Shown here in pieces: positions 1 through 9,409 of a DNA stretch of 48,719 bases. The DNA is from Cohnella thermotolerans DSM 17683 (GTDB lineage: Bacteria; Bacillota; Bacilli; Paenibacillales; Paenibacillaceae). How positions within the stretch are numbered: position 1 is the first letter of the stretch; the number at the start of each line of letters is the position of its first letter. A program made the translations under genes and the position numbers. The stretch covers positions 1-48,719 of the forward strand of contig NZ_AUCP01000051.1 in assembly GCF_000429825.1 (NCBI RefSeq), read 5' to 3'. The notes under the pieces are model-generated. The model searched no databases. It was not told the origin of the DNA and worked only from the letters and a program-made list of their open reading frames with translations.

Positions 1-1
1 C

Positions 2-133
2 GAGTTGCATACTATTCGCGGCATGGCCAAAATGAAGATGCGGTGCGGACTCGTGCTTTGCGTCATGCTGGCCATGGCGCTGGGACGAATCAAGGAAAAC
101 CAGACTGAGAAGATGAGAAGCTTGGTGGCGTAA
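2..133 (+). CDS. C-terminal fragment of a transposase (runs in from the left edge)
   Basis: An open frame enters from the window edge and stops at TAA 131-133, giving about 43 residues. The fragment contains RGMAKMKMRCGLVLCVMLAM and ends KMRSLVA. This resembles the C-terminal helix that follows the last catalytic residue in DDE transposases of the IS1182/IS4 type, but the family cannot be settled from so short a piece. No upstream part is visible, so it is unknown whether the full gene is intact. A perfect 16-bp palindrome follows 5 bp after the stop. Confidence 0.5.
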   Translation, partial: ELHTIRGMAKMKMRCGLVLCVMLAMALGRIKENQTEKMRSLVA

Positions 134-138
134 GAAGA

Positions 139-154
139 TATCCAGATCTGGATA
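139..154. repeat. Perfect 16-bp palindrome after the transposase stop
   Basis: TATCCAGATCTGGATA is identical to its reverse complement. It lies just behind the transposase fragment and may belong to the element's 3' end. No second copy or terminal inverted repeat partner is visible in the window. The stretch from here to about 357 otherwise shows only weak hairpins, for example GAATCC...GGATTC at about 170-206, and no supported gene. Confidence 0.4.
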
Positions 155-357
155 ACTCGCCCAAAAAGCGAATCCACAAAGCCGATTCTGTGGATAACAG
201 GATTCGTGCGCCCTTTTACGGTCAGATTCGCTGCCATGCGCTGACATCTGCGTTAATTTTGCTGTGAAACCGTCTAAGACACTTGCACTTGCGTATTCAT
301 TTTGCAGCCATCGATCACAAAAAAGGCACATCGCAAAAAGCTCGCGGCGGATAAAGG

Positions 358-387
358 TTGACACTTTGGCTTATGGCGTGATATATT
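358..387 (+). promoter_or_regulatory. Sigma-A promoter of infC-rpmI-rplT
   Basis: TTGACA (358-363), an 18-bp spacer and TATATT (382-387) are seen directly. The promoter sits about 220 bp upstream of the infC ribosome site, which leaves room for a long regulatory leader as in other Bacillales. Confidence 0.7.
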
Positions 388-393
388 AATCGA

Positions 394-596
394 GTGACTG
401 CTCTAATCAGCACGCGCAAGCAGAAGCGCCCGCTTCTCACCTGTCCGGCCGCGGCCGGCTGGTACAGCGTAGCCGACGTACCGGGCAGCGAAGGGAACAA
501 CGCCCATCGCAGCCAAGATCACGTTTGCGACGGAATGCGGGTCTTCTACGGACCACGCATTTTTTGTTTGTGTCTGGAAGGCAACTCAGCCCCTTT
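394..596 (+). promoter_or_regulatory. infC leader, probable L20-type autoregulatory leader
   Basis: A non-coding leader of about 200 nt separates the promoter from infC. It holds the self-complementary stretch CCGGCCGCGGCCGG (around 445-458) and ends in an intrinsic terminator at 534-570, ahead of the ribosome site. In Bacillus the same operon is controlled by ribosomal protein L20 binding such a leader and causing early termination. The position and the attenuator fit that model. The L20-binding fold itself was not modelled. Confidence 0.6.
534..570 (+). terminator. Attenuator in the infC leader
   Basis: AATGCG pairs with CGCATT and GGTC with GACC, leaving a bulged A. A T-rich run (TTTTTGTTTG) follows. 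It lies upstream of the infC ribosome site, so it must be read through for expression. Confidence 0.7.
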
Positions 597-607
597 GGAG
601 GTGGAAC

Positions 608-1123
608 ATTATCAGCAAGGATCATCAAATCAACGAGGAAATCCGGGCGAAGGAAGTTCGTCTCGTCGGCGCTGACGGCGAGCAGATCGGCATCAAGCCG
701 TTTCGCGAAGCTTTGCAGATGGCGATCGATGCGAACATGGACTTGGTTAACGTAGCTCCCCAAGCGAAACCGCCGGTTTGCCGCATCATGGACTACGGCA
801 AATTCCGCTACGAGCAACAGAAGAAAGAGAAGGAAGCCCGGAAGAATCAGAAGATTGTCGACCTGAAGGAAGTCTGGTTCCGTTCGAACATTGAGGAACA
901 CGACTACCAGACGAAATTTCGCAACGTCGTGAAGTTTCTGAACGAAGGCGACAAAGTCAAATGTTCCGTGCGGTTCCGTGGGCGCGAGATTGCCCATGCC
1001 AACATCGGCCAGAAGATTTTGGAGCGCGTCGCGAGCGAAGTGGCCGACATTTGCGTCGTCGAGCGCGTACCGAAGCTGGAAGGCCGAAGCATGATCATGA
1101 TTCTGGCTCCGAAGAGCCACTGA
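608..1123 (+). CDS. infC: Translation initiation factor IF-3
   Basis: IF-3 binds the 30S subunit, keeps it apart from 50S and checks the start codon. The frame encodes the full IF-3 length of about 171 residues. It contains the family block [20 protein letters not shown] and ends with a conserved C-terminal region ([11 protein letters not shown]). No ATG opens the N-terminal domain. The conserved N-terminus ([19 protein letters not shown]) is reached only from ATT 608 or ATC 611, behind GGAGGTGG at 597-604. A non-canonical AUU-type start is a known IF-3 autoregulation device, and I chose ATT 608. An ATG at 713 would remove 35 conserved residues. It is first in the operon with rpmI and rplT. 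Confidence 0.95.
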   Translation: MISKDHQINEEIRAKEVRLVGADGEQIGIKPFREALQMAIDANMDLVNVAPQAKPPVCRIMDYGKFRYEQQKKEKEARKNQKIVDLKEVWFRSNIEEHDYQTKFRNVVKFLNEGDKVKCSVRFRGREIAHANIGQKILERVASEVADICVVERVPKLEGRSMIMILAPKSH

Positions 1124-1140
1124 CAGGAGGAACCATTCAG

Positions 1141-1341
1141 ATGCCTAAAATGAAGACGCATAGCAGCCTGAAGGATCGTTTCAAAATTACGGGTACGGGC
1201 AAAGTCAAACGCTTCAAAGCTTACAAGAACCACTTGCTGTCCCACAAGTCCGCCCGCCAGAAACGCGTCCTCGGCACGCAGCCGCTTATGGCGCAAGGCG
1301 ACGTTCGCCGTCTGCAGCAACAACTGGCTAACCTGAAATAA
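1141..1341 (+). CDS. rpmI: 50S ribosomal protein L35
   Basis: This 66-residue basic protein of the large subunit starts [15 protein letters not shown] and has the L35 signature [14 protein letters not shown]. The ATG follows GACAGGAGGAACCATTCAG, a good ribosome site, 17 nt after infC. The length and the position between infC and rplT are the standard ones. No irregularity was seen. Confidence 0.97.
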   Translation: MPKMKTHSSLKDRFKITGTGKVKRFKAYKNHLLSHKSARQKRVLGTQPLMAQGDVRRLQQQLANLK

Positions 1342-1393
1342 TCGACGATTCGTCGCGCGAGCGGCGATCCATTTTCCCGGGAGGTAATGAGCA

Positions 1394-1753
1394 ATGGCAA
1401 GAGTTAAAGGCGGGTTCGTCACGCGCCGCCGTCGCAATAGAGTTCTGAAGCTGGCGAAAGGTTACTGGGGCGCGAAGCATCGCCTGTTCAAGAAAGCTAA
1501 CGAGCAAGTCATGAAGTCGCTGATGTACGCATATCGCGACCGCCGTCAGGCGAAGCGCAATTTCCGCAAGCTGTGGATCGTGCGCATCAACGCGGCTGCC
1601 CGTCAGAACGGCTTGTCCTACAGCAAGCTGATGCACGGCCTGAAGCTGGCCGGCATCGAAGTCAACCGCAAAATTCTCGCCGACCTGGCCGTGAACGACA
1701 TCGCCGCGTTCAACACGCTGGCCGGCACCGCCAAAGAAAAGATCAACGCCTAA
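1394..1753 (+). CDS. rplT: 50S ribosomal protein L20
   Basis: This 119-residue L20 is an early assembly protein of the 50S subunit that binds 23S rRNA. It starts [16 protein letters not shown] and contains the conserved [21 protein letters not shown] region. The ATG follows GGGAGGTAATGAGCA. In Bacillus this protein also represses its own operon through the infC leader, which fits the attenuator at 534-570. A strong terminator follows directly. Confidence 0.97.
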   Translation: MARVKGGFVTRRRRNRVLKLAKGYWGAKHRLFKKANEQVMKSLMYAYRDRRQAKRNFRKLWIVRINAAARQNGLSYSKLMHGLKLAGIEVNRKILADLAVNDIAAFNTLAGTAKEKINA

Positions 1754-1767
1754 TCCGCGTTGCCGTC

Positions 1768-1812
1768 AAGCCGCCGACTTCTCCGGTTCCCGGAGGGTTC
1801 GGCGGCTTTTTG
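1768..1812 (+). terminator. Terminator of infC-rpmI-rplT
   Basis: AAGCCGCCGA and TCGGCGGCTT form a strong GC stem enclosing a smaller hairpin. A T-run (TTTTTGCTTT) follows. Confidence 0.85.
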
Positions 1813-1954
1813 CTTTCATTCTTCCTTACAAGCTGTTGGCGACGCGGACGCAGTGAGCGAAAGAGAGCCACTCGAGGCGGCGCCAAGGTAAGGCGGTTAG
1901 ACGCAGGCCGCTCCCTGACCGCCTGGGGAGACTGCACGCATAGGCAGTGCATCG

Positions 1955-2533
1955 TTACTTGCGCGGCTCGCGCGGCAAGGCGCCGAAGCGGAGATGCGGC
2001 GAGCGCAGCGGCGGGAAGCTTTTTTCCGAGCCAAGGAGAGCGTTCCCGTTGCGTGAGGCGATCGGTCGGTGCGGAAAAATCAGCGCTTGAGCCCAGAAGC
2101 CTCTGGCCTGCTGCACGATTTGTCGGCAAAGGCGAGGCCTGTCCGACAGATCGTCGTAAGCGAAGCGCAGCACGCGCCATCCGTCAAGCTGAAGGTCGTT
2201 TTGCCGAATGCGGTCGTCGGCGAAGCGCATCTTGCTCGCGTCTATCCCGTGAGGGCCGAACCCGTCGATTTCGATACCGGTCCTTAACAATTCGGGTTCC
2301 CACGCATAGTCCAAAAACCGGCTGCCGTCTTTGCAGTCCCTCGCCTCATACTCGGGAACGAGACCGTGCAAATCCCCGAATGCCGGCCACCATACGTCCG
2401 ACAGAAATTTTCTCTCCGCATGTCCGTGATTTTCCACCCGGCGTTTTCGCTCTCCCCGGCTTTTTCGAATATGGTGCTCCATAAACCGGCGATAAGCTTC
2501 CTCGAATCCGTTGACGGACCTGTGCATCTCCAT
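1955..2533 (-). CDS. DUF559-type (PD-(D/E)XK/Vsr-like) nuclease domain protein
   Basis: The protein has 192 residues. The central part carries the DUF559 pattern: a GIEIDGFGPHGID block, then RQNDLQLDGWRVLRFAYDDL. This is the core of very-short-patch-repair-like endonuclease folds (E-D...Q-K/N-like catalytic positions). The first ATG at 2533 lies behind AAAGGAGG, and a second in-frame ATG at 2527 has more normal spacing. The tail after about residue 150 (SEKSFPPLRSPHLRFG) is not recognisable and may vary within the family. The role is unknown; such proteins stand alone in many Gram-positive genomes. The gene points away from its upstream neighbour, so it is a single-gene unit. Confidence 0.65.
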   Translation of the reverse strand: MEMHRSVNGFEEAYRRFMEHHIRKSRGERKRRVENHGHAERKFLSDVWWPAFGDLHGLVPEYEARDCKDGSRFLDYAWEPELLRTGIEIDGFGPHGIDASKMRFADDRIRQNDLQLDGWRVLRFAYDDLSDRPRLCRQIVQQARGFWAQALIFPHRPIASRNGNALLGSEKSFPPLRSPHLRFGALPREPRK

Positions 2534-2544
2534 CGCCTCCTTTA

Positions 2545-2800
2545 AAAATATTAAAAGCCGCCCAACCGGTTCGTAACCGGAATGGACGGCGTGTGCTTCA
2601 CGTCGCGATAATGGGGATATTTGCCATAACTATAACACGAATGGGGTTGCTTGAAAAGCGTGTAAAAAAGAACAGCCCCTTTTGGCCGGCGATAGACAGA
2701 GATACAAGCCGCAAGCCCCGTTCGCTCATACAGTGTAGGACATCTGGGAACGGCGGACGGAGCGGCGTTGACGCGGCCTCCCGAACGTCCCCTGTTGGAA
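2545..2800. other. Intergenic stretch between two divergent genes
   Basis: There is no supported gene here. A hairpin formed by CCGCCC..GGACGG around CCGGTTcgtAACCGG lies at about 2560-2590. A possible minus-strand promoter for the DUF559 gene, TTTTCA with a 17-bp spacer and TATAGT, lies near 2632-2660. The right end holds the AAGGAGGGG ribosome site (2800-2808) of the next gene. Confidence 0.4.
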
Positions 2801-2814
2801 AGGAGGGGTTTTGA

Positions 2815-3120
2815 ATGTCCCGCGTTACTCGAGATCAAGCCTTCAAATTGATTGGAAAACACATCTACGCGCTGCGCAAGGATGGAACGACGGTTAGCGG
2901 CAAACTCGTAAAAATCAGCGGCAGCCGCCTGATTCTTGAACGGCCGAGTGGGAAGAAAGTGAGCACCAAGGCAATCCTCCCGCTGGCGCTGTTCGATTTG
3001 CTGGCGATCGGAACGGCGCCGTTCGCTTTCGGTCCATGGGGCGGAGGCTTCGGAGGCTTCGGCGGTGTCGGCGGTTTCGGCGGTGTCGGCGGTTTCGGTC
3101 CATGGGGCGGCTGGTGGTGA
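2815..3120 (+). CDS. Small protein with an Sm/SH3-like N-domain and a Gly-Phe-Trp tail
   Basis: This 101-residue protein starts at ATG behind AAGGAGGGG. Residues about 5-50 (LIGKHIYALRKDGTTVSGKL...GSRLILERPSGKKVS) form a short beta-rich pattern with a basic strand, suggesting an Sm- or SH3-like barrel. Residues about 70-101 are almost only Gly, Phe, Val, Trp and Pro in near-repeats (GGFGGFGGVGGFGG). The same two-part design recurs at 24706-25149 on the other strand, with a related N-terminal segment (VGQPVCIVLKDRSYYVGWI). Glycine-aromatic tails are common in spore coat and exosporium proteins, so a spore role is my inference. The function is not known. Confidence 0.6.
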   Translation: MSRVTRDQAFKLIGKHIYALRKDGTTVSGKLVKISGSRLILERPSGKKVSTKAILPLALFDLLAIGTAPFAFGPWGGGFGGFGGVGGFGGVGGFGPWGGWW

Positions 3121-3146
3121 TAACGGATTTACCGAAGAAAAGAAGC

Positions 3147-3180
3147 GCAAAAGAAGCCGGCATCCGCCAGCTTCTTTTGC
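3147..3180. terminator. Bidirectional terminator between convergent genes
   Basis: GCAAAAGAAGC (3147-3157) and GCTTCTTTTGC (3170-3180) form a perfect 11-bp stem. It separates the glycine-tailed gene from the convergent GNAT gene and can serve both strands. Confidence 0.7.
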
Positions 3181-3202
3181 TGTCCGGGGCCGCCTGCGCC
3201 CC

Positions 3203-3655
3203 TTACCACCAGCGCCCGAGAGGCTTCTCCAGCCGATAACAGCGCAGCGAACTCACGTGCTTGATCGCGGTGTATCCGAGGCGGTTATAAAAACGATGCG
3301 CCCTGTCATTTTCCTCGTCCACGAACAGCATCGCCTTGCGGCATCCTTTTTTCACTCCGTATTCCTCGGCGCGAGCCATCAGCTCCGTGCCCCAATGCCG
3401 ATTTTGCCTCGACGTGTCGACGGCGAGCAGATCGATAAACAGAACCGAATCCTGCACGACCAGATGCAGGAAAGCGAACGGCTCCTCGCACCGCCTCTTA
3501 GAGGCGACGAGCGTGCAGCCTTCCCGCAGCCTGGAAGCGATCTCGCTACGCAGCCGGCTGTCCCTCGGATGATGCCAAGGCGAGACCGGCACGAGCTGCG
3601 TCCGGACAAGCCGCACGATGCCGCGCATATCGCGCGGCCGCATCCATCGGATCAC
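3203..3655 (-). CDS. GNAT-family N-acetyltransferase
   Basis: The protein has about 150 residues and would transfer an acetyl group from acetyl-CoA to an unknown amine. The GNAT core is visible: a strand FLHLVVQDSVLFIDLLAVD, then RQNRHWGTELMARAEEYG (the acetyl-CoA pyrophosphate loop with R/Q-x-x-G-x-G/W-like spacing), then ENDRAHRFYNRLGY at the C-terminal motif. The best start is GTG 3655, since GGAGGTGGG lies 8 nt upstream. An in-frame ATG at 3745 would add 30 residues without a ribosome site, and its coding stretch would approach the ilvB promoter. The substrate cannot be guessed. Confidence 0.75.
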   Translation of the reverse strand: MIRWMRPRDMRGIVRLVRTQLVPVSPWHHPRDSRLRSEIASRLREGCTLVASKRRCEEPFAFLHLVVQDSVLFIDLLAVDTSRQNRHWGTELMARAEEYGVKKGCRKAMLFVDEENDRAHRFYNRLGYTAIKHVSSLRCYRLEKPLGRWW

Positions 3656-3752
3656 GATTCCCACCTCCAACGGGCCCAGACCCTCACGCGGCCGGATGAA
3701 ATATGTTATGAACCCGTCTCCGATGGCGTTCTCCGCGAATTTCATCCGTGTA

Positions 3753-3781
3753 TTGACGAATGCTTCGGTGAAGAATATAAT
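3753..3781 (+). promoter_or_regulatory. Promoter of the ilvB T-box leader
   Basis: TTGACG (3753-3758), a 17-bp spacer and TATAAT (3776-3781). It is the best -10/-35 pair in this region and lies directly upstream of the T-box leader. Confidence 0.75.
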
Positions 3782-3789
3782 GGATTCTA

Positions 3790-4132
3790 AATCGACCGAA
3801 CATTTAACGGCCGTGAAGAGGAAGAAGCGGGAGGGCTCTTGAGCTCAGAGAGCGTCGGATTTGCTGAGACCGATGCCTCAATCCCTGTACGCCGGGTCTC
3901 CTCGGAGCTGTTCGCCTGAACCGCCGGTTTAACCGCCAGCGCTGTAGGGGGAATCGGAATGACGCACGTTACCGCGTCCGAGGTATGAAGTTCGGTGCTT
4001 GAGCGCTCAGGCGAACCGGCCATACTTTATGAGACCGTCGCCGCGAGGCGCACGGTGAATCCGGGTGGTACCGCGGAAGGAACAGCCTTTCGTCCCAGAA
4101 CGTCAAACGATGTTCGGGCGAAGGGCTTTTTT
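3790..4132 (+). promoter_or_regulatory. T-box leader of the ilv operon
   Basis: The T-box core GGGTGGTACCGCGG lies at 4063-4076. Upstream there is a Stem I-like apical arm: TTGAG/CTCAA and GTCGG/CCGAT helices enclosing CTCAGAGAGC and TTGCTGAGA, at about 3839-3893. A terminator follows at 4084-4132. T-box leaders sense uncharged tRNA and let transcription continue when the matching amino acid is short. In Bacillales the ilv leader normally reads a leucine codon. I could not place the specifier codon with certainty here; CTC near 3899 is one option. Confidence 0.9.
4084..4132 (+). terminator. T-box terminator before ilvB
   Basis: AGCCTTTCGTCCC and GGGCGAAGGGCT form the outer stem, extended by GAACGTC/GATGTTC. 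A TTTTTTG tract follows. The 5' arm overlaps the antiterminator formed by the T-box core. Confidence 0.85.
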
Positions 4133-4179
4133 GATTTTCCAACCATTACAGCATGAACATTTCGAAAGGAGGATGACGG

Positions 4180-5925
4180 ATGAGCGCGCAAAGTGCCACG
4201 CTGAAGTCCAAGGAAGAACTGATTGAGAAATGGAGCAAACCGGAAGTCATTACGGGGTCGGAGATGCTGCTTCGAAGCCTGCTCTTGGAGGGTGTCGACT
4301 GCGTCTTCGGATATCCCGGCGGCGCCGTTCTCTATATTTATGACGCCATGTACGGCTTTTCCGACTTTAACCATCTGCTGACCCGTCACGAGCAGGGAGC
4401 GATCCACGCCGCGGACGGCTACGCCCGGAGCACAGGCAAGGTCGGGGTTTGCATCGCCACGTCCGGTCCGGGGGCGACCAACCTTGTCACCGGCATCGCG
4501 ACGGCTTATATGGATTCCGTGCCGCTCGTCGTCATCACCGGCAACGTCATGTCCTCGCTGATCGGCACGGACGCGTTCCAGGAAGCCGATATCGTCGGCA
4601 TTACGATGCCGATCACGAAGCACAGCTATTTCGTGCGCAACGTCGAAGACTTGCCGCGCATTATCCACGAAGCGTTCCATATCGCGAATACGGGGCGCAA
4701 GGGACCGGTTCTGATCGACATTCCGAAGGACGTGTCGGCGGCCAAAGCGCTGTTCCAGCCGGTGAAGGAAGTGCATCTGCGCGGGTATAACCCGACGGTG
4801 CAGCCGAACCGGAATCAGGTGGACAAATTGGTCCGCGCGATCGAGGAGTCGGAGCGTCCGGTGTTGCTTGTCGGCGGGGGCGCGATCTATTCCGGCGCTC
4901 ACGAGGAACTGTACGAATTCGTCACGAAGACGCAAATTCCGATCACGACGACCTTGCTCGGGCTGGGCGCTTTCCCGACGGGGCACGAGCTGCATATGGG
5001 GTTCCCGGGCATGCACGGAACGTGGACCGCGAACACGGCCATCCAGAACGCGGATCTGCTCATCAACATCGGCGCCCGCTTCGACGACCGCGTGACGGGC
5101 AAGCTGTCCGGCTTCGCGCCGCACGCCAAGATCGTCCACATCGACATCGACCCGGCCGAGATCGGCAAGAACGTGCCGACCGACATTCCGATCGTCGGCG
5201 ACGTCAAGGCGGTGCTGCAAGTCGCCAACAAGCTCGTCAAGCGGGCGGACAAGGCCGACGTATGGCGCACGCAAATCCAGGCCTGGAAGGCGAGCAAGCC
5301 GTTCAAGTACATCGATTCCGACAAGGAATTGAAGCCGCAATGGGTCGTCTCGATGATTCACGAGACGACGAAGGGCGACGCGATCGTCACGACGGACGTC
5401 GGCCAGCACCAAATGTGGGCGGCCCAATACTATCCGTTCAACAAGCCGCGTTCCTTGATCACCTCCGGCGGCCTCGGCACGATGGGCTTCGGCTTCCCGT
5501 CGGCGATCGGCGCCCAGATGGGCAACCCGGACCGGACGGTCGTCTCCATCAACGGCGACGGCGGCATGCAGATGTGCGCCCAGGAGCTGGCGATCTGCGC
5601 GATCAACAACATCCCGGTCAAAATCGCCGTGCTGAACAACCAGGTGCTCGGCATGGTGCGCCAGTGGCAGGAACTCATCCATGAGAACCGTTACAGCCAT
5701 ATCGATCTCGCCGGCAGCCCGGATTTCGTGAAGCTGGCGGAAGCGTACGGCGTCCGAGGCTTCCGCGCGACGAACAAGGAAGAGGCGCGCCGCGCCTGGG
5801 AGGAAGCGCTCAAGCATCCGGGTCCGGCTCTCGTGGAGTTCGTCGTCCGCAAGGAAGAGAACGTTTATCCGATGGTTACGCAAGGCAGCACCATTGATCA
5901 AATGCTCATGGGGGATTCCGAATGA
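4180..5925 (+). CDS. ilvB: Acetolactate synthase, large catalytic subunit
   Basis: It condenses pyruvate with pyruvate or 2-oxobutyrate, the first common step of Val/Leu/Ile synthesis, using thiamine diphosphate, FAD and Mg. The 581 residues are full length. The N-terminal TPP domain has VFGYPGGAVL and the catalytic Glu in TRHEQGAIHAADGYAR. The middle FAD-type domain has GARFDDRVTG. The C-terminal TPP/Mg motif is INGDGGMQMCAQEL with NN about 30 residues later. The ATG follows GAAAGGAGGATGACGG. It overlaps ilvN by 4 bp (ATGA), which implies coupled translation of the two subunits. It is controlled by the T-box upstream. Confidence 0.97.
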   Translation: MSAQSATLKSKEELIEKWSKPEVITGSEMLLRSLLLEGVDCVFGYPGGAVLYIYDAMYGFSDFNHLLTRHEQGAIHAADGYARSTGKVGVCIATSGPGATNLVTGIATAYMDSVPLVVITGNVMSSLIGTDAFQEADIVGITMPITKHSYFVRNVEDLPRIIHEAFHIANTGRKGPVLIDIPKDVSAAKALFQPVKEVHLRGYNPTVQPNRNQVDKLVRAIEESERPVLLVGGGAIYSGAHEELYEFVTKTQIPITTTLLGLGAFPTGHELHMGFPGMHGTWTANTAIQNADLLINIGARFDDRVTGKLSGFAPHAKIVHIDIDPAEIGKNVPTDIPIVGDVKAVLQVANKLVKRADKADVWRTQIQAWKASKPFKYIDSDKELKPQWVVSMIHETTKGDAIVTTDVGQHQMWAAQYYPFNKPRSLITSGGLGTMGFGFPSAIGAQMGNPDRTVVSINGDGGMQMCAQELAICAINNIPVKIAVLNNQVLGMVRQWQELIHENRYSHIDLAGSPDFVKLAEAYGVRGFRATNKEEARRAWEEALKHPGPALVEFVVRKEENVYPMVTQGSTIDQMLMGDSE

Positions 5926-6407
5926 ACCGCAAACATACCATTGCCATTCTCGTGAACGATCAGCCGGGAGTATTGCAGCGGGTGTCGGGGTTGTTCGGAC
6001 GCAGAGGCTTCAACATCGAGAGCATTACGGTCGGAGCCTCCGAAGAACCCGGCCTGTCCCGGATGGTGATCGTCACGACCGGCGACGACCATACGCTGGA
6101 GCAAATTCAGAAGCAGCTGTATAAACTGATCGACGTCATCAAAGTCATCGACGTCGGTTCGAACCCGATGGTCGCGCGGGAGCTCGGCTTGATCAAGGTG
6201 GGCGCCGAGCCGTCCGCCCGGCCGGAAATTCTCGGCATCGTCGAGACGTTCCGCGCCGCCGTCGTGGACATCGGCCCGAACAGCATGATCGTCCAGGTCG
6301 TCGGCGATTCCGACAAGCTTGACGCCATGATCGAACTTCTTAAACCCTACGGCATCCGCGAGATGACCCGGACCGGCGTCACCGCCATGATTCGCGGCAA
6401 CCGCTGA
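5922..6407 (+). CDS. ilvN: Acetolactate synthase, regulatory small subunit
   Basis: The protein has 161 residues. The N-terminal ACT domain (about 1-75) shows TIAILVNDQPGVLQRVSGLF and RRGFNIESITVG, the valine-binding region of feedback control. The C-terminal half (EILGIVETFRAAVVDIG) is the ALS_ss_C domain that activates IlvB. The ATG lies inside the ilvB stop (ATGA overlap). The length is typical of the Bacillus/Mycobacterium short IlvN form. Confidence 0.95.
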   Translation: MNRKHTIAILVNDQPGVLQRVSGLFGRRGFNIESITVGASEEPGLSRMVIVTTGDDHTLEQIQKQLYKLIDVIKVIDVGSNPMVARELGLIKVGAEPSARPEILGIVETFRAAVVDIGPNSMIVQVVGDSDKLDAMIELLKPYGIREMTRTGVTAMIRGNR

Positions 6408-6425
6408 TCGCCGGCGCCGCATTAG

Positions 6426-7586
<1,161 letters not shown>

Positions 7587-7600
7587 TCGCGATCGGCACC

Positions 7601-7646
7601 GGCTGTCCCGGGGGCAGACTACCCGCCCTTGGGACGGCCTTTTCTT
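7601..7646 (+). terminator. Terminator after ilvC
   Basis: GGCTGTCCCGGGGGC pairs with GCCCTTGGGACGGCC. TTTTCTTAAT follows. It separates ilvBNC from leuA. Confidence 0.75.
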
Positions 7647-7699
7647 AATCGTCCGAAGGCGTTTTTGCTTGTTCCTGGCGGTCCGGCGTGCGGGAATTA

Positions 7700-7708
7700 T
7701 GCTATAAT
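7700..7708 (+). promoter_or_regulatory. Extended -10 promoter of leuA
   Basis: TGC-TATAAT (TATAAT at 7703-7708) is an extended -10 element. No good -35 box was found at the usual distance. It lies 49 bp upstream of the leuA start and after the ilvC terminator, so leuA can be transcribed separately. Confidence 0.55.
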
Positions 7709-7756
7709 CAAGGAAGTCTATTTGTTTGCTTCGGGAGGTGCGGGTCAACCCCTGCC

Positions 7757-9313
7757 ATGAGGAAAATTTACGTATTTGACACGACGCTCCGCGACGGCGA
7801 GCAGTCCCCGGGCGTCAACCTGAACACCCAAGAGAAAGTTGAAATCGCTCTCCAGCTTGAGAAGCTTGGCGTCGACCGGATCGAAGCGGGATTTCCGGCC
7901 GCCTCTCCGGGCGACCTGGCGGCGGTGAACGCCGTCGCCCGCGCGGTGAAGAACGCCTCGGTCATGGGACTTGCCCGTTCCGTGGAGAAGGACATCGACG
8001 CGGTGTTCGAGGCGCTCAAAGGCGCCGCGGATCCGGCGATCCACATCTTCATCGCGACTTCCCCGATCCACCGCAAGCACAAGCTGCGGATGGAGAAGGA
8101 GCAGGTGCTGGAGACGGCTCAGCGGGCGATCCGGTACGCGAAGAAATATTTCAGCCGGATCGAGTTTTCGGCGGAAGACGCCGGCCGGACGGAGCTGGAC
8201 TTCCTGTGCGAGGTGACGGCGCTGGCGGTGCGGGAAGGCGTGTCGGTCGTCAACATTCCGGATACCGTCGGCTATATGAATCCGCAGGAATTCGGCAACA
8301 TTTTCAAAACGCTTAAAGAGAACGTCCCGGGCATCGAGAACATCCAGCTGTCCGCCCACTGCCACGACGATCTCGGCATGGCGACGGCGAACGCTCTGGC
8401 GGCCATTCTGAACGGCGCCGATCAGGTGGAAGGCACGATCAACGGCATCGGCGAGCGTGCCGGCAACACTGCGCTGGAGGAAGTAGCGCTGGCGCTGGCG
8501 ACCCGCGCGGACTACTTCCAGGCGCAGACGACGCTCAACCTGAAGGAGATCGCCAAGACGAGCCGTCTGGTCAGCAAGCTCACCGGCATGGTCGTGCCCG
8601 GCAACAAGGCGATCGTCGGCGCGAACGCCTTCGCGCACGAATCGGGCATTCACCAGGACGGCGTGCTGAAGGAGAAGACGACGTACGAGATCATCTCCCC
8701 GGAGACGATCGGGCTCAAGGACAGCAAGCTCGTGCTCGGCAAGCATTCCGGCCGCCACGCGTTCCGCGAGAAGCTCATCGACCTCGGCTTCGACAATTTG
8801 ACCGAGGAGCAGGTGAACGCCGCGTTCGGCAAGTTCAAGGATCTCGCCGACCGCAAGAAAGACGTCAGCAACGAGGACATTATCGCGCTGCTGGAAGAGA
8901 AGATGATCGAGACGCCGGAAGTGTTCGCGCTCGAGCAGCTCGTCGTCTCCTTCGACAGCCACGCGACGCCGACGGCGCGCATCCGCCTGAAGACGCAGAA
9001 GGGCATCGTCGAGACGCAGTCGGAGGGCAACGGCTCCGTCGATGCGATTTACCGCGCGATCGACGCGCTGACCGGCGAAGAAGTCGTGCTGGACGATTAC
9101 ACGATCAAGTCGGTCACGGACGGCACGGACGCGCTGGGCGACGTGCATGTCGTTCTGAAGCAAGGCGATGTGAGCGCGCAGGGACGGGGCGTCAGCACCG
9201 ATATCCTCGAAGCTAGCGCCCGCGCCTACGTCGACGCCTTGAACCGGCTCGTCGACAAGCGCAATGCGCCGCCGCGCAGCCGCCGCGACCGCGACAACGT
9301 TACGTTGGTTTAA
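7757..9313 (+). CDS. leuA: 2-isopropylmalate synthase
   Basis: It condenses 2-ketoisovalerate with acetyl-CoA, the committed step to leucine. The length from ATG 7757 is 518 residues. Features seen are: the HMGL-like barrel opening [16 protein letters not shown], the metal site [27 protein letters not shown], and the C-terminal LeuA dimer/allosteric domain from about residue 400, with [17 protein letters not shown] 7757 matches the usual [14 protein letters not shown] start. The only clear Shine-Dalgarno (GGGAGGTG, 7733-7740) is about 18 nt upstream, an unusually wide gap with no alternative start in frame. Confidence 0.95.
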   Translation: MRKIYVFDTTLRDGEQSPGVNLNTQEKVEIALQLEKLGVDRIEAGFPAASPGDLAAVNAVARAVKNASVMGLARSVEKDIDAVFEALKGAADPAIHIFIATSPIHRKHKLRMEKEQVLETAQRAIRYAKKYFSRIEFSAEDAGRTELDFLCEVTALAVREGVSVVNIPDTVGYMNPQEFGNIFKTLKENVPGIENIQLSAHCHDDLGMATANALAAILNGADQVEGTINGIGERAGNTALEEVALALATRADYFQAQTTLNLKEIAKTSRLVSKLTGMVVPGNKAIVGANAFAHESGIHQDGVLKEKTTYEIISPETIGLKDSKLVLGKHSGRHAFREKLIDLGFDNLTEEQVNAAFGKFKDLADRKKDVSNEDIIALLEEKMIETPEVFALEQLVVSFDSHATPTARIRLKTQKGIVETQSEGNGSVDAIYRAIDALTGEEVVLDDYTIKSVTDGTDALGDVHVVLKQGDVSAQGRGVSTDILEASARAYVDALNRLVDKRNAPPRSRRDRDNVTLV

Positions 9314-9409
9314 AGCAAGCATAGCACCGCCGCCCCATCGGACGACGGCAATCTGATCGCGAGTCCCGCCGGCCGGCCGGACGTCGCAACAAGGAATGGG
9401 GAACCCGCA

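Noticed and set aside
3890..3960. Assignment of the ilvB T-box specifier codon
   Set aside because: CTC near 3899 is plausible for leucine, but the lower Stem I pairing could not be closed around it by eye, so no codon is claimed.
4027..5901. Long minus-strand open frame of 624 residues across ilvB
   Set aside because: It lies wholly opposite a clear ilvB gene. High GC with G/C at codon position three produces long antisense frames; it has no ribosome site and the composition (Arg, Asp, Val rich) is typical of such shadows.
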